Shown: positions 1-8,015 of the stretch, one piece after another | How positions within the stretch are numbered: position 1 is the stretch's first letter | How the letters are laid out: every line of letters begins with the position of its first letter | DNA from: Bog-473 sp036491435 | GTDB taxonomy: Bacteria; Actinomycetota; Acidimicrobiia; Acidimicrobiales; RAAP-2 | Assembly (NCBI GenBank): GCA_036491435.1 | Contig: DASXBZ010000101.1 | Coordinates: 1-54,461 of the forward strand | Direction of reading: 5' to 3' | DNA: 54,461 nucleotides | Made by a program: the position numbers and the translations under genes | Notes under the pieces: generated by a model | The model's database searches: none | Seen by the model: the letters and a program-made list of their open reading frames with translations, nothing else | Told to the model about the DNA's origin: nothing

Positions 1-97
1 CGGTCGGTGCCGCCAGCACTCCGACGGCAGTGAGCATGGACACCGCGACTGCGATTGCCCCAGAACCGAGCCGTACCGTGCTTCGTTCCATGTCCAT
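1..97 (-). CDS. 5' end of a secreted protein, truncated at the left window edge
   Basis: A minus-strand reading frame begins with ATG at 97 (second ATG at 91) and runs off the left edge without a stop. The visible 32 residues are a textbook Sec signal peptide: a short charged n-region (ERSTVR), a hydrophobic core (IAVAVSMLTAVGVL) and an AAPT cleavage-like end. A GAGGA sequence lies about 6 nt upstream of the ATG at 97. It follows the HtrA-like protease on the same strand after about 156 nt, so the two may be co-transcribed. Nothing can be said about the mature protein. Confidence 0.6.
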   Translation of the reverse strand, partial: MDMERSTVRLGSGAIAVAVSMLTAVGVLAAPT

Positions 98-253
98 CCC
101 CCGTCCTCGCGCCCGCTCGCGCGGCGCCGTCGCCAAGCGCCGCGATGCTATTCCCCCTCGCGAGCGAAAAGGCGGTCACACGGGCGCAGAACGAAATCGG
201 GCGGGGCGGGCAGGGCGAACGCGCAGTACCACCGTGCACCTCGACTTGGATGA

Positions 254-1291
254 TCAGGCGGCCGTCCCGAGCGTGATCGTGGCCTTGGCCGACTGACCCG
301 CCCGGTCAAACGTGATGGGGACGGTCTCGCCCGGCTTCTTCTTCAAGGTGAGCAGCGCCAGCTGGGTCGGGCTGGTGGCAGGCTGACCGTCCACCTCCGT
401 GATCACGTCCCCCGGTTGGAGTCCGGCCGCGGCGGCCGGACCAGCGGGCACGACGGCGTTCACGTACAAGCCCACAGGCGCGCCGGTCGCCGACGGCGGC
501 ACCGTTGACACCTGGAGGCCGAGGTACGAGTGCGTGACCTTTCCGGTCGCGATGATCTCGTCGGCCACGGCACTTGCCAGATCGACGGGGATGGCGAAGT
601 TGATGCCGACGTTCCCCGTACTCGTCTGGCCCGTCGAGGTCGTCACCGTGGCGTTCGCCGTCGGCACGCCGATCAGCTGACCCGAGCAGTTCGTAAGAGC
701 GCCGCCGCTGTTGCCAGGGTTCACGGCGGCGTCCGTTTGGATGGCCGCCAGGAGCGTGGCTGTCCGGCCGTTGTCCGACGGGACCTGGATCGTCCGGTCC
801 AGTCCGCTCACGATGCCGGTCGTCACTGTGTTGGAGAGGCCGAGGGGTGCGCCGAGCGCGACGACGGGTTCCCCGATGGTGACTGAGGGCGACGAGCTCG
901 TCGGTAAGGCATGGAGAGGATGCGATGTGGTGATCTTGAGGACGGCCAGGTCTGTCTGCGGATCGCGGCCCGAAATGGTCGCCGCGTAGGACGACCCGGC
1001 ACTCAAGACGACTTGGATCGTGCCTCCTTGGGCCGCCATCGACACCACGTGATTGTTGGTGAGAATGAAGCCGTCGTCGCGGAAGATCGTGCCGGACCCG
1101 GTCATGCCATTCGCGCCGTTCGTGGCAGTGATCGTGACCACCGATGGAAGCGCGTCCTCGGCGACAGCCGTGGCGTCACACACGATCGCGTTGGACCGAC
1201 CCGCGTCCGTGCTCGTCGACGGGGAACTGCACGCGGCCAATACCCCTGCCAGGAGGGCAAGTGCGCCGACCGCAAAGCCGACATTTCGCAC
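254..1291 (-). CDS. HtrA/DegP-like trypsin-family serine protease, lipoprotein with PDZ domain
   Basis: This is an S1C-type surface protease. With the GTG start at 1291 the protein is 345 aa: a lipoprotein signal with lipobox LAAC (Cys21), a protease domain with His81 (TNNHVV), Asp114 (TDLAVLKI) and Ser195 (GNSGGAL), then one PDZ domain at about 255-342. The complete triad argues for an active enzyme, probably in envelope protein quality control. I chose 1291 because AGGA sits 5 nt upstream and the n-region is then short and basic. The frame is open to a GTG at 1369, which would add 26 polar residues. It is divergent from the acetolactate synthase gene. Confidence 0.9.
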   Translation of the reverse strand: MRNVGFAVGALALLAGVLAACSSPSTSTDAGRSNAIVCDATAVAEDALPSVVTITATNGANGMTGSGTIFRDDGFILTNNHVVSMAAQGGTIQVVLSAGSSYAATISGRDPQTDLAVLKITTSHPLHALPTSSSPSVTIGEPVVALGAPLGLSNTVTTGIVSGLDRTIQVPSDNGRTATLLAAIQTDAAVNPGNSGGALTNCSGQLIGVPTANATVTTSTGQTSTGNVGINFAIPVDLASAVADEIIATGKVTHSYLGLQVSTVPPSATGAPVGLYVNAVVPAGPAAAAGLQPGDVITEVDGQPATSPTQLALLTLKKKPGETVPITFDRAGQSAKATITLGTAA

Positions 1292-1592
1292 GGGCGTCCT
1301 GGAGTGGGGGCGCGACGCCGTTGCACTGCGCCTGTGCGCAGCGGAGCATTCGTTCGCGCGGGCTCCCACCTTCGCTCGCTGTTCCGCGGCGCTGAGGCTA
1401 GTTGGAGATCCAGGTGCGGTGGCTCCGGAGGGGGTTCATTGGCCTTGGCCAGCTCGGCGGACCGAGCTCGGGACTGGGCGACGTGATCGCACATACGGGC
1501 GGACACCCAGCTGGCGCCGACCGCAGCTTTCGCACGTTGACTTTGCGATGATGCCCTCGATGCAAAGAGGGAGCGCCACGACGGAGCGCTCC

Positions 1593-3260
1593 ATGAGAGA
1601 AGGGGTCGCCCAGGTGGAAGCCGCCGAGCTGATGGTGCACTGTCTCGAGCAGGAGGGTGTCGAGTATGTCTTCGGCATCCCTGGCGAGGAGAACATCCGA
1701 TTCGTGCGGGCCCTCGACTCGTCGAGTATCACCTTCGTTCTGGCCCGCCACGAGCAGGGTGCGTCGTTCATGGCGGAGACCTACGGCCGCATCACCGGTC
1801 GTGCCGGCGTCTGCTCATCGACGCTCGGGCCGGGCGCCATCAATCTCATGCTGGGCACGGCGGACGCGACGACGAACTCGACCCCCCTCGTGGCCCTCTC
1901 GGCTCAGGTCGCGCGGTCGCGCAGCTTCAAGGAGTCCCACCAGAACATCGACCTCGTCCCGATGTTCGCGCCGGCGACCAAATGGTCCGCGCTCGTACCC
2001 ACGCCAGACGCCGTCCCCGAGATGATGCGAAAGGCGTTCAAGCTCGCGCAGTCGGAGCGTCCGGGAGCGGTGTATCTCGCTGTGCCCGAAGATGTCGAAG
2101 CAGAATCGGTGGCCGCAACGTCGCAGCCTCTCCGCGTGAATGTGCCGAGGTCGGAGGACCCCTCTCCGGCACAGATTCGGCGGGCCGTCGACGTCCTGCA
2201 GGCCGCCCGGGCCCCGATCGTCCTCGCCGGCCACGGCGCCGCCCGGGATCGGGCCTCCGAGGCGCTCCTCCGCTTCATCGAGCGGGTCGAGGTACCTGTT
2301 GCGACGACCTTTCACGGAAAGGGCGTCGTTCCGGACGATCATCCGAACGCGCTCGGCGCGGTGGGGTTCATGCGGCACGACTATGCCAACTTCGGCTTCG
2401 ACGCGGCCGATGTCATCGTGGCCGTCGGCTATGAGCTCCAGGAATTCGACCCGGTACGGATCAACCCGAACCGCGACAAGAAGATCATCCACATCCATCG
2501 CTTTCCCGCCGAGGTCGACGCGCACTACGACGTCGAGGTCGGAGTGCTGGGCGAAATCGGTCGAAGCCTCGACGCGTTGACGGCCGAGCTGCGACCGTGC
2601 TCGAACGCGGTTTCGCAACACCAGAAAATTCGATCGCTGCTGGAGGCGGAGCTCCAGGAAGGTCGCGAGGACGAGCGTTTTCCGCTCGCGCCCGCACGCA
2701 TCGTCGCGGACACGCGGGCCGCGCTGGGACGTGACGATGTGGTGCTCGTCGACACCGGGGCTCTGAAAATGTGGATGGCCCGTCTCTACCCGACCTACGA
2801 ATCCAACACCTGCCTCATGTCCAACGGGCTCTCGACCATGGCATGGGCACTTCCTGGCGCGATCGGCGCCAAATTGGCCAGGCGCGACGCCCGCGTGATT
2901 GCGGCGACGGGCGACGGAGCCTTCCTGATGAACTCTCAGGAGATCGAGACCGCCCTGCGCCTCGGCGTCCCCTTCGTGGTCCTTGTGTGGGTCGACGACG
3001 AATACGGCCTGATCACCTGGAAGATGCAGTTGGAGCTCGGGATGGCGACGCATACGAAATTCAAGAATCCGGACTTCGTCACGTACGCCGAGAGCTTCGG
3101 GGCCAAGGGGTACCGCGTGGAGTCGGCCGACGACCTGCTTCCCACGCTCCAGGCGGCGGTCGCCGACGACACGGTGTCAGTGATCGCTTGCCCCGTGGAC
3201 TACTCCGACAATCTCCGATTGACGGAGGCTCTCGGTGAGCTCGACGGGCCCATCGGGTGA
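1593..3260 (+). CDS. Acetolactate synthase, catabolic-type large subunit (ThDP enzyme)
   Basis: This 555-aa protein has the full three-domain ThDP fold. The N-terminal Pyr domain carries FGIPGEEN and the catalytic Glu54 in ARHEQGA. A central domain follows, then a C-terminal PP domain with ATGDGAFLMNSQE and VDDEYGLI, where many family members have N-D-x-x-Y-G. It condenses two pyruvates to acetolactate. No regulatory small subunit (ilvH) or ilvC is next to it, which favours a catabolic or stand-alone enzyme over the anabolic IlvBH complex. The ATG at 1593 has GGAG 6 nt upstream; the frame is open far upstream, but that part overlaps the protease gene and is not protein-like. A weak promoter starts with TTGACT at 1537. 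Confidence 0.85.
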   Translation: MREGVAQVEAAELMVHCLEQEGVEYVFGIPGEENIRFVRALDSSSITFVLARHEQGASFMAETYGRITGRAGVCSSTLGPGAINLMLGTADATTNSTPLVALSAQVARSRSFKESHQNIDLVPMFAPATKWSALVPTPDAVPEMMRKAFKLAQSERPGAVYLAVPEDVEAESVAATSQPLRVNVPRSEDPSPAQIRRAVDVLQAARAPIVLAGHGAARDRASEALLRFIERVEVPVATTFHGKGVVPDDHPNALGAVGFMRHDYANFGFDAADVIVAVGYELQEFDPVRINPNRDKKIIHIHRFPAEVDAHYDVEVGVLGEIGRSLDALTAELRPCSNAVSQHQKIRSLLEAELQEGREDERFPLAPARIVADTRAALGRDDVVLVDTGALKMWMARLYPTYESNTCLMSNGLSTMAWALPGAIGAKLARRDARVIAATGDGAFLMNSQEIETALRLGVPFVVLVWVDDEYGLITWKMQLELGMATHTKFKNPDFVTYAESFGAKGYRVESADDLLPTLQAAVADDTVSVIACPVDYSDNLRLTEALGELDGPIG

Positions 3261-3316
3261 GCGCGCCGGGCCCAGCACGAGCCGCTTGACGTCGAGATCT
3301 TCTTGGTTCGACCGGC

Positions 3317-4345
3317 TCAGGACGTCGCCGGTGTCCGCCACAAGTCGATGCCCCCGTCAACGGCATAGCGGTCGATGGAGGCGAGCTCGTCAGCGGTGAA
3401 AGCGAGGTCGTCGAGGGCCGCCACGTTTTGCTCGAGCTGCGCGACGCTGCTCGCTCCGATAAGCACCGATGTCATGCGGGGGTCACGCAAGGCCCAGGCG
3501 ATGGCCATTTGCGCCAGGGACTGGCCTCGCCCAACCGCGATGTCGTTGAGCGCTCGGACCCGGGCGAGATTCTCGTCGCTGAGCATCCCAGTGGTGAGCG
3601 AACCCTCCCTCGCCGCCCGCGAGCCCGCAGGGATGCCCTCGAGGTACCGATCGGTGAGAAGCCCTTGGGCCAAGACGGAAAAGGCGATGCACCCCACGCC
3701 CTCGTTGCCGAGGACGTCGAGAAGGCTGTCTTCGATCCACCGGTTGAGCATCGAGTACGACGGTTGATTGATGAGCAGCGGGGTGCCGAGGTCGCGGAGA
3801 ATCGCCACTGCTTCCGCCGTGCGCTGGTCGGAGTAAGAGGACACGCCGACGTAGAGCGCCTTGCCGGACGTGACCGCGCTATGGAGCGCTCCGAGGGTTT
3901 CCTCCAGGGGGGTATCGGGGTCGAAATGGTGATGGTAGAAGATGTCCACGTAGTCGACCCCGAGCCGCCCCAGGCTCTGGTCGAGGCTGGCGAGAAGGTA
4001 CTTCCGGGAGCCGAGGTCGCCATACGGGCCCGGCCACATGTCCCAGCCGGCCTTGGTGGAAACGACGAGCTCGTCGCGGTGATCGCGAAGATCGTGATGC
4101 AGGATCCGCGCGAAGTTCGACTCAGCGCTGCCGTAGGGAGGGCCGTAGTTGTTCGCCAGATCGAAATGGGTGATGCCCAGGTCGAAGGCTCGGCGCACGA
4201 TGGCGCGTTGTGTGTCGAGCGGTCGGTCGTCTCCGAAGTTCTGCCACAAACCGAGCGACACCGCAGGCAAGCGAAGGCCACTGCGGCCACAGCGGCGATA
4301 GGTCATGGACCCGTAGCGGTCTTCAGCGGGGTGGTAGCCGGTCAC
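3317..4345 (-). CDS. Aldo/keto reductase, YghZ/Gpr-like (L-glyceraldehyde 3-phosphate reductase family)
   Basis: The 342-aa protein closely follows Escherichia coli YghZ from end to end as I remember it: an N-terminal RYGSM-YRRCGRSGLRLP segment, FDLANNYGPP (tetrad Asp and Tyr), STKAGWDMWPGPYG (Lys), a FYHHHFD strand (His), then LINQPSYSMLNRWIE and LAQGLLTDRYL. It is a cytosolic NADPH-dependent TIM-barrel reductase acting on small aldehydes such as glyceraldehyde 3-phosphate or methylglyoxal. The GTG start at 4345 is supported by homology to the YghZ N-terminus; ATG 4306 is an alternative. It is convergent with the acetolactate synthase gene. Confidence 0.88.
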   Translation of the reverse strand: MTGYHPAEDRYGSMTYRRCGRSGLRLPAVSLGLWQNFGDDRPLDTQRAIVRRAFDLGITHFDLANNYGPPYGSAESNFARILHHDLRDHRDELVVSTKAGWDMWPGPYGDLGSRKYLLASLDQSLGRLGVDYVDIFYHHHFDPDTPLEETLGALHSAVTSGKALYVGVSSYSDQRTAEAVAILRDLGTPLLINQPSYSMLNRWIEDSLLDVLGNEGVGCIAFSVLAQGLLTDRYLEGIPAGSRAAREGSLTTGMLSDENLARVRALNDIAVGRGQSLAQMAIAWALRDPRMTSVLIGASSVAQLEQNVAALDDLAFTADELASIDRYAVDGGIDLWRTPATS

Positions 4346-4471
4346 ACGTCACCCTGTTCGGTCTCGGCGCTGATCGGAACCTATTCGACAGGCCCGGGTT
4401 CGAGCCAGTGGGCCTGCAACTGGTGGCGCCGCCTTGCGCTGTCCCGCCCTGCTCCCGTCGCGGGACGACGC
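4346..4471. other. Intergenic stretch, no gene seen
   Basis: The 126 nt between the aldo/keto reductase start and the small membrane protein stop hold no coding frame. A tRNA T-loop look-alike at 4396-4406 has no matching stems (see rejected items). Confidence 0.4.
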
Positions 4472-4834
4472 TCAGCCCGTCACGCCTCGTGTCGGGTCGT
4501 GCGGCGCATCACGACGGGAGCCTGGGCGTGCGACATCCTTCGCGGCGTCGACAACCACATCGACCACCTCAGCCAACACTCCCCGCTCCGGCTCGGCGTA
4601 GCGCTGCCGCTCCATTGCCATCATTCCCCACAAGATCCCCAGCAGTATCAGCGCAATACCCCAGAAGATGACGAGCACGAACCCGATGACACCCGCGATC
4701 ATGGCGAGGCTCAGGAGGGCCAATTGCTCGGCCCGACGGCGTCCCCCGGGGAAGATGCGCGCCGTCCCAGTCCTGTCGACCCTCATTCTCTGCGTTCCGG
4801 TGTTCTCGGCACTCATTCCTTGTGTTCCGGTCAT
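4472..4834 (-). CDS. Small hypothetical membrane protein
   Basis: A 120-aa protein of unknown function. It has a polar N-terminus with a short degenerate repeat (TGTQxM ... TGTQRM ... TGTAR), one long or two close hydrophobic helices at about 38-72 (ALLSLAMIAGVIGFVLVIFW, ending ILWGMM), and a charged C-terminal tail. A strong Shine-Dalgarno AAGGAGG lies 6 nt before the ATG, which supports a real gene. A SigB/SigF-like promoter is upstream at 4865-4889. The gene is divergent from the STAS-like gene. A stress-related role is only inferred from that promoter. Confidence 0.65.
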   Translation of the reverse strand: MTGTQGMSAENTGTQRMRVDRTGTARIFPGGRRRAEQLALLSLAMIAGVIGFVLVIFWGIALILLGILWGMMAMERQRYAEPERGVLAEVVDVVVDAAKDVARPGSRRDAPHDPTRGVTG

Positions 4835-4864
4835 TTCGGGCCTCCTTGAAGGTCCACGTGTGCC

Positions 4865-4889
4865 TTACCCCTAAAGCAGGCGGGTACAC
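4865..4889 (-). promoter_or_regulatory. SigB/SigF-like promoter for the small membrane protein
   Basis: On the minus strand GTGT (4889-4886) and GGGTAA (4870-4865) are separated by 15 nt, close to the actinobacterial SigB/SigF pattern GTTT-N15/16-GGGTAT. The predicted start of transcription lies about 24 nt before the ATG at 4834, with the AAGGAGG ribosome site in between. Confidence 0.35.
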
Positions 4890-5108
4890 GGCTCAGACAC
4901 CGCCGAGGCGGATTGATCAGCGCGTCTCCGTGGTTCTGACAAGCGAACGAACCCTTCCGGTCGGCCCACGCGAGAGGCGGCTCGTCGCACCGAAATGGAT
5001 TGGAAACGGCCGGTTCGGGTACGGGGACAGCAGAAGTTGACGTTGGAGGATCGACAGTGACCCACCACCAGCGAGAGCTCGCGGGTCGCTGTATGGAGGA
5101 ACGGGGAA

Positions 5109-5507
5109 ATGGCACTTCGCGCCGTTGAAGACGCAGCGTTTTCGGGCCGATTCGAGCCGGACGATTGTCAGGCGCTCAGGCCGAGCCGGCCTGGGTTCAG
5201 CGTGGAGGGCTACCGAGACGGCGCGAGAACCTTCCTGTTCCTCCAGGGAACGTTCGACCCCTCCATGGCGGACGACCTCCGTCTATTTCTGGCTGATCTG
5301 GTCGCCCGGAGCCATGAGTTGGTGGTGAACCTCGAAGGGCACACCTTCTTGGGAAGGACCGGCCCTTCAGGGCTCGAGTTGACGCGTCAGTTGCCCGCTT
5401 CTTGCCGCCGCGACGAAGTCGCAAGCGAAGCGACGAAGGAGTTGCGTCTCGTGCTCGAGTCTCTTTGCGACTCCGCGAAGGAGGAGGCCGCCCTCCGCCT
5501 GGTTTGA
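5109..5507 (+). CDS. STAS-domain-like protein (possible divergent anti-anti-sigma factor)
   Basis: The 132-aa protein has the layout of a STAS domain at about 30-115: strand FLFLQGTFDPSMADDLRLFL, strand HELVVNLEGHTFLGRTG, then helix SGLELTRQLPASCRR. In true anti-anti-sigma factors the second strand is followed by D-S-S-G with the phosphorylated serine. Here the corresponding stretch reads GRTGPSG, so the phospho-switch residue is displaced or absent. Its location opposite a gene with a SigB-like promoter is suggestive. The assignment is tentative because the protein is divergent. ATG 5109 is preceded by GGAGGAACGGGGAA. Confidence 0.6.
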   Translation: MALRAVEDAAFSGRFEPDDCQALRPSRPGFSVEGYRDGARTFLFLQGTFDPSMADDLRLFLADLVARSHELVVNLEGHTFLGRTGPSGLELTRQLPASCRRDEVASEATKELRLVLESLCDSAKEEAALRLV

Positions 5508-5615
5508 GGTCGGACCTCGATCGCGGCGCACGCCACCGCGACGACCGCGACGGCCGCGGCGAGCTGAGGATCTAAGGCGTTGCCGGTGTCGTCAGCGACC
5601 GCCGCACTTTCGATC

Positions 5616-7172
5616 TCACCGACAACCCACACGGACCCGCGAGACGTGAACTGGGGGTGACTCCACGATCGGCGGGTCGGCCTTGACGACGTTCTCGGCC
5701 GCCAGCGTCGCCAGGCCGCCGCGCTGCAGTACGAGGCCGGCAACGACTGCTCCGACCACGAAGATCACGGCGGACCAGAGGAAGGCGGTCGTGTAGCTGT
5801 GAACCAATGCCGCCTGGAAATTGGCCGGGGTGAAGGCCCGGCCCACCAAGTACGACGTGGCGGCACCCGCGGCCACCGTATTGAGCAGCGCTGTGCCGAT
5901 GGATCCCCCCACCTGTTGTGCGGTGTTCAACGTGGCTGATCCCACGCCGGCGTCCCGCGGAGTCAAGCCGAGGGTGCCTGTGCTGAAGGCCGGGGCGACA
6001 CTCAGTCCGAACCCGAATCCCAAGATGATGAGATACGGAAGCACGTGCGTGGCGTAGGACGAATGCAGTCCCACATCATGGAATCCGTACAGAGCCACCG
6101 CGCACAGGAGCATCCCAATGGGCACGATCGGCTTGGGGCCGAATCGCGGCAACAAGGTCCGGTTGGAGACCTGGGACATGGCTGCCAATGCCGCGACCAG
6201 TGGGAGGAAGGCCACGCCGCTCTTCACCGGACTGAACTTCAACGTGCCCTGCAGGTAGTAGGTCAAGAACAAGAAGACGCCGAAGATCCCCACGCTGGCA
6301 ATCACCATCACCAACACCGATCCTCCCCGCGTTCGGTTGCGCACGACCCGAGGAGGCAGTAGCGGGTACTTCGCTCTGGTCTCGACATAGGCGAAGACGG
6401 CGAGCAGGACCACTCCGGCCACCAAGAACCCGATCGTGTAGGGATTGCTCCACGCCGTGGTCTCCGCGTGGGAGAAACCGAAGACGAGTGAGAAGAGCCC
6501 GCCGGCCACCAGGAAGAGGCCGGGAAGGTCCAGCGGGTCGCGATCAGCGCCCTCGTCGTTTGCCAACCAGAGGGTGGCGCCGATGATGGCGATCGCCGCG
6601 AACGCGAGATTGACGAAGAGCGTCCAGCGCCACGACGCGTAGGACGTCAGGATGCCGCCGAGCAAGAGTCCCAACGCGCCCCCCGCACCAGCGATGGCGC
6701 CGTAGATCCCAAAGGCCCGTCCTCGCTCGTCGGGATCGGTGAACGTCGTGGTCAAGAGCGCCAGCACCGAAGGGGCGAGGAGGGCCCCGAACGCGCCCTG
6801 GACGGAACGTGCAATGACCAGCATTGCGAAATTGACCGAGGCACCACCGATGGCTGACGCCGCGGCGAAGCCGACGAGTCCGATGACGAGTGCCCGCTTG
6901 CGTCCGATCATGTCGCCGATGCGGCCACCGAGGAGGAGCAGGCTGCCGAAGGCGAGCGAATAGGCCGTGACGATCCACTGACGATCTGCGTTGGAAAAGT
7001 GCAGATCGTGCTGCGCCGACGGCAGGGCGATGTTCACGATGGTGCCATCGAGAATGACCATCAACTGGGCGATCCCGAGCACGCCGAGGATCCACCATCG
7101 ACGGTCGTGGTTGGCGGCATCGACAGCGGTCGCGTGTTCGTCCCCATGCTCCAACGTCATCAATGTGGTCAT
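5616..7172 (-). CDS. MFS drug exporter, DHA2 family (EmrB/QacA type, 14 TM)
   Basis: This 518-aa inner-membrane proton antiporter shows DHA2 hallmarks: TM1 motif D1 (ILDGTIVNIALP), motif A in loop 2-3 (GGRIGDMIGRKR), motif C in TM5 (YGAIAGAGGALGLLLGG), and enough hydrophobic segments for 14 helices. It probably exports small hydrophobic toxicants. It is transcribed divergently from a MarR regulator, and the shared intergenic region contains two palindromes on its promoter. The ATG at 7172 has ACGGAG 7 nt upstream. Confidence 0.92.
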   Translation of the reverse strand: MTTLMTLEHGDEHATAVDAANHDRRWWILGVLGIAQLMVILDGTIVNIALPSAQHDLHFSNADRQWIVTAYSLAFGSLLLLGGRIGDMIGRKRALVIGLVGFAAASAIGGASVNFAMLVIARSVQGAFGALLAPSVLALLTTTFTDPDERGRAFGIYGAIAGAGGALGLLLGGILTSYASWRWTLFVNLAFAAIAIIGATLWLANDEGADRDPLDLPGLFLVAGGLFSLVFGFSHAETTAWSNPYTIGFLVAGVVLLAVFAYVETRAKYPLLPPRVVRNRTRGGSVLVMVIASVGIFGVFLFLTYYLQGTLKFSPVKSGVAFLPLVAALAAMSQVSNRTLLPRFGPKPIVPIGMLLCAVALYGFHDVGLHSSYATHVLPYLIILGFGFGLSVAPAFSTGTLGLTPRDAGVGSATLNTAQQVGGSIGTALLNTVAAGAATSYLVGRAFTPANFQAALVHSYTTAFLWSAVIFVVGAVVAGLVLQRGGLATLAAENVVKADPPIVESPPVHVSRVRVGCR

Positions 7173-7198
7173 CAGATGCTCCGTCTGCGCGAACGCCT

Positions 7199-7215
7199 TT
7201 GACTTTCCGTGTCAA
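7199..7215. promoter_or_regulatory. Operator-like palindrome at the MFS transcription start
   Basis: A perfect inverted repeat TTGAC-N7-GTCAA covers the predicted start of transcription of the MFS gene, just before its ribosome site. It is a plausible binding site for the adjacent MarR protein. Confidence 0.55.
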
Positions 7216-7219
7216 GTGC

Positions 7220-7248
7220 AATGTATGGCCGCACACTTGATGTGTCAA
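7220..7248 (-). promoter_or_regulatory. Housekeeping promoter of the MFS exporter
   Basis: On the minus strand TTGACA (7248-7243) is separated by exactly 17 nt from TACATT (7225-7220), a near-consensus SigA-type promoter. Predicted transcription starts near 7213. Both flanking palindromes overlap it. Confidence 0.65.
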
Positions 7249-7249
7249 G
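7236..7249. promoter_or_regulatory. Operator-like palindrome over the MFS -35 box
   Basis: CTTGA-N4-TCAAG is a perfect inverted repeat built from the same half-site (TTGAC/GTCAA family) as the repeat at 7199-7215. It covers the -35 element, so a bound MarR dimer would block RNA polymerase. Confidence 0.55.
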
Positions 7250-7334
7250 CGATAATCCGTACAAAGGCACTTCTCTCTCAACCCTTAGAACGCTCTTAAC
7301 TGGACTTTTTCGACGTTCCCCTCTCGAAGATCAC

Positions 7335-7362
7335 TTGACGCAGCAAATAAAGTTGCTACCAT
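7335..7362 (+). promoter_or_regulatory. Promoter of the MarR regulator, giving a leaderless mRNA
   Basis: TTGACG (7335-7340), 16 nt, then TACCAT (7357-7362). The GTG start codon follows 7 nt after the -10 box, and no ribosome site is visible, so the transcript most likely begins at or next to the start codon. CTTGACG at the -35 again carries the TTGAC half-site, consistent with autoregulation. Confidence 0.55.
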
Positions 7363-7369
7363 CGTCGGT

Positions 7370-7870
7370 GTGACCGCTTCCGTCGAGAACGACACTGCGC
7401 AGACCGCGGTCCAATGGCTGACGCCCGACGAGCTGAGCTCTTGGCTCTCTGTCGTGAAACTCATGACCTGGCTTCCCTGGTCCATCGATCAGCAGCTCCA
7501 ACGTGATGCAGGCCTGGCGACGGTCGAATATCAAGTTCTCGCGTGCCTGTCTCAGAGCCCGCAACGCATGATGCGGATGAGCTCCATGGCGGTATTGACC
7601 AACGCGTCACTATCCCGCCTCTCTCGAGTCGTCAAGCGACTCGAGGACCGAGGCTTGGTCCGCCGCGAGGCTGATCCTTCCGACGGGAGATTCACCAACG
7701 CGATCCTGACCGACGAAGGGTTTCGTACGATTGAGGCCGCCGCCCCGGCCCACGTCGCGCACGTCCGCTCCCTGGTCATCGATGTGCTGTCGGCCGAGCA
7801 ACTGCGACGGCTTGGCATTGCCGCGGAGCGCATCTTGTCGCGCATCGACATGACGTCGACCGTCACCTGA
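7370..7870 (+). CDS. MarR-family transcriptional regulator
   Basis: The 166-aa protein has the MarR winged helix: helix AGLATVEYQVLACLSQSP, then MSSMAVLTNASLSRLSRVVK (recognition helix) and RLEDRGLVRREADPSDGR (wing), ending in the dimerisation helices. It probably represses the divergent DHA2 exporter and itself, with release by a toxic ligand. The GTG at 7370 is chosen because the promoter ends 7 nt before it (leaderless). Confidence 0.9.
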   Translation: MTASVENDTAQTAVQWLTPDELSSWLSVVKLMTWLPWSIDQQLQRDAGLATVEYQVLACLSQSPQRMMRMSSMAVLTNASLSRLSRVVKRLEDRGLVRREADPSDGRFTNAILTDEGFRTIEAAAPAHVAHVRSLVIDVLSAEQLRRLGIAAERILSRIDMTSTVT

Positions 7871-8015
7871 GGTTCGACGCGAGAGCCAAGCAGGTTCTTC
7901 TGTCGTCAGAAGGTCGACCGAGCCACTATTGGTTCACGGGCGAATTGGTGCCTGGTCGACGACAGACATCACTTGTGGCGCAGGCAGACCAGAGCGCCCA
8001 CAGAAGGCGATGCTC

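Noticed and set aside
1053..1592. N-terminal extension of the acetolactate synthase frame by 180 codons
   Set aside because: It overlaps the protease gene on the other strand and has no family similarity. A ribosome site and the family N-terminus point to ATG 1593.
4396..4406. GGGTTCGAGCC resembles a tRNA T-loop
   Set aside because: No acceptor, D or anticodon stems can be drawn around it and no 5-bp T-stem closes on the loop.
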